Assembly: GCA_030220185.1 (NCBI GenBank)
Contig: JASPKZ010007797.1
Coordinates: 2,090,001-2,154,000 of the forward strand
Reading direction: 5' to 3'
From: Diploptera punctata
Taxonomy: Eukaryota; Arthropoda; Insecta; Blattodea; Blaberidae
DNA length: 64,000 bases
The translations under genes were made by a program, and so were the position numbers. Under the pieces are notes generated by a model. The model saw nothing but the letters and a program-made list of their open reading frames with translations, did no database searches and was not told where the DNA came from. How positions within the stretch are numbered: the stretch's first letter is position 1; the number at the start of each line of letters is the position of its first letter. This document shows, piece by piece, positions 55,294-64,000 of this stretch.

Positions 55294-55390
55294 TAATAAT
55301 ATACAATAATTAAAAAGTATTTTTAATACCTGGTCCTTTCGTACTAAAGTATTATAAAATTTAATAGATAGTAAAACCAACCTGAGGGTA
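55294..55390 (-). rRNA. Mitochondrial 16S rRNA 3' end, nuclear copy
   Basis: Minus strand shows AGGTTGGTTT then the sarcin-ricin loop AGTACGAAAGGACC, which ends insect mitochondrial large-subunit rRNA. Similarity stops just before the AGGTTGG block. Confidence 0.82.
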
Positions 55391-56731
55391 ACCTTAACAG
55401 AAGAGTCTCCCTGGTCCTCCAGATTGGGGGTTAGGGGTGGGATTGACAATTCCAACCAATATATATATCCGTTGAGAAGCCCAAAGTTAATGAAGCCGGA
55501 CTGATCAAATCATTGCGACTAAATGCGAGAAAAAAGCAAACTATTTGAGACTATGGATGGAGTTTTGGAAGACGTCGATAGTAGGCTATATTACTATGCG
55601 AGGTTGGGAAGGAAGTGGTTTTTACATTATTTTTTGCGCGATGGTGTTTTCAAATTAATAAATAATAGTAAAATAATAAAATATTTATTGAAAATATTTG
55701 CGTTCATTATAAACAACAGACTAACGTTAACAGTGTGAGCAATGTTAGTTGAAACAACAGGAGGCCGTGAGACCAATTTAGTGATAAAATGGCGACAAGT
55801 CCGTATTTATTGTTTTATATTGGTTCAAATAAAGTTCAGATCATTTAAAATGCAGTGATTTGTTTCGTATAATGTATATTAACACTACATTTTGGATATT
55901 TTTTGTATATACATTGTATGTAGTATACATAGAGGGCAGTGGTTTTACTTCCCATACGCGTGTTTGTAATATGTAATATTATAGTATAGTTATTTTTATT
56001 AGAGTGTAGATATTTAGGTTAGCAACCCCCGAAATGTAGGAAATTGAACTTTCAATCATGGTCGCCATTGCTGCAAGTACGACAAAACGCATTATCGCGC
56101 AAAAAAATATTTAATCGAAATTGGTGGATAGTCGCCAGGAATAGGGAGGTCTGGAAGAGAATGCTTAGGGAGGCTATGACTCGACCCGGGTTGTTATGCC
56201 AAATATGATGATGATGATGTGTTGTGAGTTGTGAAGTAGGAGGTTCTGGTGTGATCGTGTATCCAAATTGTGATTGGATGGTAAGAGACGGAAGCGAGAG
56301 GATAAGTAGATAGTAGAATACCATGATGTAGTAGCTGAGTAGAAACTGTAGGAAATGTACAAGACTGAAAGTACAAATCTACTGAAGTTGTGTGTCTGTA
56401 ATTGAAATATTTGTGTTGAAATTTTCAAGCTTGAATGGAAGAGACGAGGAAGAAATGGTGCAGACTGGAGATAAACAGCTTGATGTACACGGGTTTCAAT
56501 TTCATATAATACCCTTTAGCTCTGTCACCCGTTTAATTGGGCGTTGTGTTGGCTGTACTTGGTCTAATACATTGTCTCTCTTCATAAACCCCGACAAAAT
56601 ATTGCCTACATTTCGTAGCGACCTCCTTACCTAGTGTCTTCACAGCTTAATGAGATTTTATTAAATTTAACAAAAAAATACTCGTTTTGCTTCGTAGAAA
56701 TAGTTATTAACTTTACAAGGAATCAGTGTAT
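55391..56731. other. Gene-free stretch
   Basis: The first 70 bp read on the minus strand as IPPLTPNLEDQGDSS, reminiscent of LEDQ-type peptides common in insect LINE translations. Two further short frames (55523-55738, 56392-56634) match nothing known to me. Confidence 0.4.
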
Positions 56732-57375
56732 TCATAAGTAATGTCACGAGTGATTTCCAATTTATCTTGAGGATTTGGAAATCAAGAGGGGTATTTGTTA
56801 GACTCTTTAACGAATAAAATTGAGATATTTACTCAAAGATCATTATTTAAATATAGTTACCGGCATTTTAAAATATTTATATATTTAATGTAAACGGCGA
56901 TGTTTGAAAACAAATCAGAGTTGTGAGGTTATGTATATTCACTGCAACTTGATCATGTTATTTATTGCCAAATAGGATCGCAATATTGTAAGAATGCACC
57001 CTAGTGGAGAAATAATGAAACATATCAAACTGTATATTATAACCAACATTATAGGTTATTAATTAATTTTTTTAGTAAACAACTCAGTAAAATCATTATT
57101 TAAAAACACTATTATTGAACACACAATTATCAAATGTGTAGTTCGAAGGAATCTGTTCATTATTTGCTATATTCAACGTATTTGTTGGATAGTCAGTCAC
57201 TGCAAAATAATGGTCTGACCCGCTCAGAATATTAAAAAGGAGGATTTCTCTTTATTTTAGTAAACAGAATTCGATAAATATCGAGGTGAAACACGACTGT
57301 CATTGGTTGCAAACAAACTTCATTGAAACGGGATTGGTCATTGACTCCCATTTGGGGCATGAGTTAAATAGTCAT
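56732..57375 (-). repeat. Unnamed interspersed repeat R, copy 3
   Basis: Minus-strand copy bounded by the same ends (ATGACTATTTAACTCATGCC to CATTACTTATGA). Confidence 0.82.
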
Positions 57376-57389
57376 TTTAAAGATTTCTA

Positions 57390-57610
57390 AATAAATTTGT
57401 AAAGAATGTTAAATTATCACAACTTCATATTCCATTATCTCTTATACTAAAATTGTGATCTATTGTAGATCTATTTCTTCTAAATCCGCATTGATGATCT
57501 CCTAATTACATCGTCAGTACAGGGAGTATGTATGTAAACTATTATATTTGTTAGAATTTTGGGCTATTCCTTACAAACTGTGACACGACTTTTTTAATTC
57601 CTTCATAAAC
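57390..57610 (-). mobile_element. LINE reverse transcriptase fragment 1
   Basis: Minus strand carries a degraded form of DHQCGFRRNRSTIDHNFSIR, the RT block before motif A. Same region as 58080-58270. Confidence 0.65.
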
Positions 57611-58079
57611 TCTTGTCAAATTTTATTCTTAGGGTTTCATTTTTCAAATTATTTCTCACTATTTACTATGATTTTACATTTTTCTAACAACTATTTCAAT
57701 AGATTTTTCTATGATATTTAACTACATACGTAGCATGAAGACGTGGCATCCACATTCAATTTTAACGAATATCCTAAGCAAAAACAAATTCGTGTTCCAG
57801 TGCAGCCAACATAGAGTATGTACTAATTAACTGTACACATATACTTCAGAATTTCAGAACTCACTATTTATTTTTGGGCGATGCATTCTTTCACAGGTCA
57901 GAGTACTTAAATTTCGTTAGGTAGCTTGTATGGTGGTCTTTCACAGATTATAGTACTTAAATTGCGTTAGGTTAGCTTATAGGTTCGTTAAATATCGTGT
58001 ATATGTTGGCTGCATCCCGTGATTGCATTGTGTAAACGGCTTCGCGATTGTTAGCGCATGCGCATGGTGTGTGATTGGA
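57611..58079. other. Non-coding, small tandem pair
   Basis: A roughly 52-bp unit around TTTCACAG..AGTACTTAAATT.CGTTAGGT is duplicated at 57890-57990. Confidence 0.5.
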
Positions 58080-58269
58080 ACTTAGACAATTTTTTTCGCT
58101 TCACATGTTGTAAAGAATCCCCCGGATTTTTAAATAAATTTGTAAAAAAGTGTTCAATTATCACAACTTCATATTCCCATCTATTTTCTGAAATATCTCT
58201 TATACTAAAAATATGATATATTGTAGACCTATTTATTCTAATTCCACATTGATAATCTCCTATTATATC
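58080..58269 (-). mobile_element. LINE reverse transcriptase fragment 2
   Basis: Minus strand: YDIIGDYQCGIRINRSTIYH then IFSIRDISENRWEYE, an RT fragment. Joined directly to the next feature. Confidence 0.75.
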
Positions 58270-58770
58270 ATACTCGGGCCGTATTGACCCTGGTACCTGG
58301 ATTCCATGATATGTCCTGATGGAACCTCTCACCACTCACAGCCCCGAGATTTGTAGGAAAAAAGTCAAGATGAGAATGTAAAAAGTGCATTTTTAAAGAC
58401 ATTCGACAACCCAGATTCTGAAATGCTCTAAACATGTTATACATTAGCTCAGCATAGTTTTCAGATCGATGATTTCCTAGAAATCTTGTTGCCACAAGTA
58501 CAAATGTATCCCAAGCTTCAAGTTCAAGAGCATTTAGTTTTCTCCTGAACGTCGCGTCGTGTCACACATCAACTGTCGGATCTCTGGTCCAATGGAAATT
58601 CCTGCCTTCAATTTTGAATCACTCTTCATTGTCCCAAACGTTTCTTTCAGATGCCTAAAACCTTCACCATCATGATTCAGTGCCCGCACAAATTTCTTCA
58701 TGAGGCCCAGTTTAATACGAAGGGGTGGAAGAAATATCTTCTCTGCGTCAACAAGAGCCTTATGTTTCAC
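58270..58770 (-). pseudogene. Conserved unnamed protein, broken copy
   Basis: First frame (58770-58534): KHKALVDAEKIFLPPLRIKL, GLMKKFVRALNHDGEGFRHL, KETFGTMKSDSKLKAGISIG, PEIRQLMCD. A frameshift leads to the second (58495-58268): FLGNHRSENYAELMYNMFRA, CRMSLKMHFLHSHLDFFPTN, LGAVSGERFHQDIS. I recognise this as a protein type seen in many insect and hydrozoan genome translations, but I do not know its function. It has no intron and no start context worth trusting. It ends where the LINE RT fragment starts. Confidence 0.65.
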
Positions 58771-58784
58771 ATTGTTTTTTTACT

Positions 58785-58976
58785 TTTTTTCTACAAATCT
58801 CGGGGCTGTAAGTGATGAACATAGTGAGAGGTTTCATCAGGACATATCACCGATGAAATCCAGATACCAGGGTCAATATAGCTCGAGTATTATGGGTGAC
58901 TTCTTCTGGTTTCTACAGCGATCAACTACATTCCAACATAAGCGGAAAAGCAAAGCCCTAAGTACTTTTAATAGAT
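58785..58976 (+). pseudogene. Same conserved protein, C-terminal part, opposite strand
   Basis: Reads FSTNLGAVSDEHSERFHQDI, SPMKSRYQGQYSSSIMGDFF, WFLQRSTTFQHKRKSK to a stop. It overlaps in content with the end of the minus-strand copy (LGAVS..ERFHQDIS) and extends past it. The two are therefore arranged as an inverted, partly overlapping pair. Confidence 0.65.
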
Positions 58977-59042
58977 GATTTATGCTTACTACTAATTGTA
59001 AGTTAATATATTCTTATAAATTTATTTAAAGTAATATAATTT

Positions 59043-59091
<49 letters not shown>

Positions 59092-59394
59092 ATGAAATTA
59101 AGGAATTAACCAATAATGAAATTAAGGAAACGTATCTAAATACAAAAAAAAATGTAAAAAATTACAAATGTAATTATAATAAAATTGTGACGTGCTAGAG
59201 AAAAACGGCTTGAGATCTATAATCAGCACACTCGAATTACATTAGATCTACTTATTTTTGTTCAGTAGCAAAATTACTGTAGACCAAATTATTATTTCAG
59301 AAAACTGTGTTATGTTACATTTTAGTTTTGATGCCTGTAACAGATCGGAAGAACTTCTTACATGTGGCTTCTTCAGATCTGTTGTTCCATTCGT

Positions 59395-59396
<2 letters not shown>
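58977..59396. other. Non-coding with (TA)n at 59048-59090
   Basis: Nothing else recognised. Confidence 0.5.
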
Positions 59397-59473
<77 letters not shown>

Positions 59474-59474
59474 C
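59397..59474. repeat. (ATT)n microsatellite
   Basis: Long run at the 3' end of the following antisense LINE fragment, so it may have grown from the LINE tail. Confidence 0.95.
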
Positions 59475-59700
59475 ATCTTCACTTCAAGGTTTAGGCGATT
59501 CGCCTGTTCCGAATTCACAATGATTTCTTCCATCTCTTCTTAGGTCTTCCTACATACCTTAATCCTTTTGGTTTATAATAATATGCTATCTTGGGCAATC
59601 TTGTTTCTTCCATTCTCTGAACATGCTGTTCCGAGTCGATACGGTATTGTTGAATTCCATCATTTATTGAATATATTTCTAATTCACTTCTTATTTGTTC
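59475..59700 (-). mobile_element. RTE-type LINE, 3' end
   Basis: 3' terminus with hairpin AGGCGATTCGCCT (59493-59505) and AACCTTGAAGTGAAGATGAT tail. The coding end is degraded. Confidence 0.75.
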
Positions 59701-59712
59701 ATTTCTTATGTT

Positions 59713-59755
59713 TTATTATTATTATTATTATTATTATCATCATCATTATTAATTA
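59713..59755. repeat. (ATT)n microsatellite
   Basis: Short trinucleotide run with CAT changes. Confidence 0.9.
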
Positions 59756-60379
59756 GAGTAATTATCTGTGGAACGTAATGCCGGTTGGTTGCCAAGTTTT
59801 ATTGATTGTGAGAGTTTTTGGACTCAGGCCGAAAACTCGTCTCAAGTCAACTTAATTTCTTTCTTAAGTCATTTAGAAGAGTTGTAGAGGCAGTGAAACT
59901 TGTTTTAGGTGCTATCGTGTACTTTAGTGTAAGTAACATCTTATTTAAGCTCACAGACGTACAATGCAAAGTTTTAATCCCAGCTGTTATAATAACTATT
60001 GTTGTGCTCCGAATTCTTTGAAACTCATTTGTAACCTGGTATTTCAGATTGACATTAATTTTATAATTCATAAATATTATAAAAATCCTGTTATCTTCTT
60101 CTTCCGGGCTAAATGGCCGTGGTCAGGTTTACCTGAAACTCGGCGTTTCGTCTACTACTGCAGTAGTCATCTTCAGGAGTTTCAAGTCGAGTTTTAAGAA
60201 AACCGGACCACGACCAGGTAGCCCAGCATTATGAGATGTTACATTCTGATAATAAATTATTAAACAATATGAAACTAGTCCTAAACGAACTTATCTAATT
60301 AAAACTCTTTTTATATTTGGACTAATAATTAATTAGGAATATTATAGACATTAGAAATAAAAGGTATGTGTATAAAATA
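59756..60379. other. Gene-free stretch
   Basis: Contains a GC-richer block at 60100-60235 with CTACTGCAGTAG palindrome and CGGGCTAAATGGCCGTGG. No gene. Confidence 0.45.
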
Positions 60380-60870
60380 TTACAAAGGAAACTAAAATGA
60401 AAATTTATAAGAGCATAATACAAAATATTTTTCATATGGAAGTGAAACTTGGTATTTGACGGAATTACAAAAGAATACAATTACGAGTAGAACAGTTGAA
60501 TTTGATTATGTTAGAAGAAGCCTTCAAAAAAAAAAAAAAAGACAGTATAAAATAAGAAATTAATTCCTTTGGAGAGAAATGAATATCACCACATCTGTTG
60601 TTAAGAGGATTGAAAATCAAACTCTTAAATGCTATGGCCATGCACAGAGAATGGAAGATGAAAGATGACCAAAAAAGATATATACCAATGATTACTCCCT
60701 GGAACAATTAATCGTGGCAGACCAAGATAGAAATGTAAAACTTATGTCAGAACTATAATGTATGATAGGAAATTGGAAGCAGGAGATTGGAATGATAGAA
60801 ATAAATGGACAATGAAGACGGCAAACTTATAAGTGGGGGAAATCCGAAGAAGAAGAAGAAGAAATAAAAG
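60380..60870 (+). mobile_element. RTE-type LINE, degraded C-terminal part
   Basis: Translation starts KMKIYKSII, continues NSTTRVVKR-like and NALLCYGHAQRMEDERXPKK-like blocks through many shifts, ending in a GAAGAAGAAG tail. Confidence 0.65.
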
Positions 60871-61085
60871 GACAAGAAAAATAAATTGATTAATATTTAA
60901 ATCACCATGTATACAGCCATCTCTATAAAGGATTACTAAAGAAGAAATAAAAAAATACGAACCCCATCAACATAATGACATTCAATCAAATAAGAACGAA
61001 CCTAACATGAATCAAGACAGGCCGCGAAGCCTGCAACTTTACATTGTAAAAATTGTAAGAACTCGGGAGCAAACATATTTCTTGA
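60871..61085. other. Non-coding spacer
   Basis: Nothing recognised. Confidence 0.4.
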
Positions 61086-61970
<885 letters not shown>

Positions 61971-62224
61971 TTATATATACCTTCAAGTTTGTTAATCCAT
62001 TCATCAACCTATCTGTATTTTAAAAAAATACTTTAAATTATTAGACTATATTGTCAGCATTGATTAATTTTTCCTATAATAGTAATATATTTTTATTTAA
62101 GATGTTTCACAACATCTTCCTGCGCCCATTTATTATACTGTCATTCTCTTCCACTTCTCTCTATCATTGAAATCTCCATCGTTCTATCATTTGCCCCTCA
62201 CTGAGCAACACAATCATTCCACTT
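61971..62224. other. Non-coding spacer
   Basis: Nothing recognised. Confidence 0.4.
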
Positions 62225-62960
62225 CTTCTTCTTCTTCACTTCCTGGTTTAGGCAAGAGTTGCCTGTTCCGTCTTCACTAATAGATCTAAGACCATCTCTT
62301 CCGAGGACGTCCGACATCTCTTCTTCCTCTTGGAAAATAATGGAAGATTTTATTTGGTAATCTACTTTCTTCCATTCTTTCTACATGTTCTTTCCACTGT
62401 ATCTTGTTGTTAAATATCTTTTCTTTTATGGAGTAGATCTGCAGTTCTTCACGGATATCCTCGTTTCTTATCTGGTCCATTCTAGTGCAGCCTTTTACTC
62501 TTCTTAAAAATTTCATCTCGGCTGCTTGGATTTTACTTTCTTGTTTGGTAGTGGTAATCCAAGATTCACTCCCATACAAAAGGACAGGGACAGCCATTGT
62601 TTTATAAAATTTTAATTTTGTTTGTTTATGTTCATTCCACTTTATCACTTTATTTTGGCCGTCCTCTTCTTCTTCTACCAAGTGACACCCATTTTAGTAT
62701 TATTTTTGGGAATCTGACTTCTGTCATTCTTCTACCTGAAAATACCATTTTAATTGTTTTTTTTCTAAGGAATCCACTATTGAAGTTTGAACGTTCATAT
62801 TTTGTTTAATTACACTGTTTCTTATTTTATATCCTCTAGAAATTCTAGTTAAACGACTCCAAAAACGATTTCTGCATAATTTAATTTACTTATTGTTCTA
62901 GATTTTAATTTCCATGTTTCTGTCACTGTACTCCTTATTATTGTATCTTATGATCTTTCT
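62225..62960 (-). mobile_element. RTE-type LINE, C-terminal domain and 3' end
   Basis: Minus-strand frame (62681-62286): KLKFYKTMAVPVLLYGSESW, AEMKFLRRVKGCTRMDQIRN, IQWKEHVERMEESRLPNKIF, GRRDVGRPRKRWS. 3' hairpin AGGCAAGAGTTGCCT (62250-62264), then AACCAGGAAGTGAAGAAGAA. Sequence resembles family E. Confidence 0.85.
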
Positions 62961-62992
62961 GTTTTAATATAATATTAATGTATTATAGTAAG

Positions 62993-63262
62993 GCCCCGGG
63001 TTCGATTCCCGATCAAACCATAGACATTTTTCCTTAAAGGGAATAATTCCTGTGGTTGTCCAAGGTCTGGAATTTAGGTTAAGTTTAGGTTAAGAACTCT
63101 CCTTGCGCTTCATTGTCATTTATCACCCATCATAGCATCGGGGCAGCGCAACTCCGCCATCTAGGCAGAAATGGGATACAATTACGCCAATGCCAGGAGA
63201 GAAACCAGAAATGTCAAAATGATAACCTGGGGCATTAAATAAAATAAAATAAAATAAAATTA
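62993..63262 (+). repeat. SINE family S2, 5' truncated
   Basis: Starts just before the B-box (CCGGGTTCGATTCCC) and ends in four or more AAAAT units. Best-preserved tail of the family here. Confidence 0.88.
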
Positions 63263-63267
63263 TATAT

Positions 63268-64000
63268 CTTAATATATAAAAATTACGTGTCACGTTGTTT
63301 GTCCGCGATGGAATCCTAAACTACTGAACCGATTTTAATAAAATTTTGCACACTGTGTGCTGTTTGATCAACTTGAGACCAACGGTTGTTTATAACTAAA
63401 TTTATAGTCGCATTATTTTTATTGCAAATTATTTGTTTATTATTTAACAAAGAGTTATAATTATCTGTGAGTTCCATACGATTCTAACAAATGACGGTGT
63501 AAGGTAATTGGTTTATTATTTAACCAGGTGGCTGTGCTTTTTGTTGCAACCGCGAATTTCAATAGAATTACAAATATTGATTATTTCATAATTTAAGTGT
63601 GTTTGTGTTTATTTTATTTTCAATGTATTGATAATAATATTAATTTCGTGTGTAAGTATTAGTTTTAAGTAATCTGGCTGAAAGACAGCAACTTAATTTA
63701 AATTTAACTGGACCGAGAAGGGGCATTGAACAATAGGGCGAATCACTTCTAGAGACCATGAATGATAAGATATGAAGTGAATTTCCACAAATTGGTATAG
63801 GCCTATGTGACATAAATCTTACATTTAAGAAGAATGTCAATTTAAAAACATATGTGAACGGAATAACAGAACTGTAAGTAAGTCTGTTAGTTATAATAAT
63901 ATGCCTAATATTTCAGAAACAATCCCCATGCCTCAATTAAATTAAAAACAAGATGACTATAATACATCACAAGATGATATTACTATACAGAGACTTCTTG
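63268..64000 (+). mobile_element. Helitron-like element H1, second copy, cut by window end
   Basis: Closely matches 47925-48640 (about 95% by eye), from ATTACGTGTCACGTTGTTTG on, with a TC just before the start. Gag-like relic MPNISETIPMPQLN is interrupted by a stop. Continues past the window. Confidence 0.65.

Overview
This window looks like nuclear DNA of a large, repeat-rich insect genome, most likely a cockroach or termite relative (Blattodea). The order is an inference from the repeat types and genome style; no marker here fixes the species. It is AT-rich and intron-bearing, and almost every kilobase carries a transposable-element relic. I see no bacterial, phage or CRISPR features.

Host genes. 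Two coding exons of an A-type muscarinic acetylcholine receptor lie on the minus strand at 23300-23783 (start codon, TM1-TM3, DRY) and 15398-15677 (TM4, TM5, start of the third intracellular loop). The splice sites and phases match across a 7.6-kb intron. TM6-TM7 are not visible to the left, so much of the window may be receptor intron. An intronless Rieske iron-sulfur protein copy with one frameshift sits at 2723-3471, on the same strand. A nuclear copy of mitochondrial DNA (3' end of 16S rRNA plus a clean tRNA-Leu) lies at 55231-55390.

Repeats. (1) More than twenty 5'-truncated RTE-type LINE pieces from several lineages: 'family A' with a GTTA/GTGA-type tail, and lineages whose 3' ends share a small hairpin. 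(2) One R2-superclade fragment (zinc knuckle plus restriction-like endonuclease) at 20708-21734. (3) Four mariner-like elements (717-1570, 10802-12239, 32665-34133, 45358-46591), all starting CAGG/AAGG, with TA duplications and DD41D-type transposase remains. (4) A hAT-like element with an 8-bp duplication (51350-51951), a TIR element with repeated GGACAAGGGGTAC boxes (16657-17872), Helitron-like ends, and an unnamed 0.65-0.76 kb repeat in three copies. (5) At least four tRNA-derived SINE families. (6) A 60-bp satellite (26095-27895) and a 37-bp minisatellite (28690-29050), both organised as dimers, plus many micro-satellites including a 0.9-kb TATC/TGTC block.

Nesting is extensive. A family A LINE at 10310-12690 is split by a mariner and a SINE. 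A family A LINE at 52240-53830 was hit by two other family A copies, one with a 17-bp duplication. An RTE element at 18620-22995 is split by an R2-like fragment, which was then flanked by an inverted RTE 3' end. No intact autonomous element and no new cellular gene system is visible. The most unusual signals are the shared LINE 3' hairpins, the tRNA-like modules joined to one T-rich tail, the box-bearing TIR element, and an inverted pair of fragments of an unnamed conserved protein (58270-58976).
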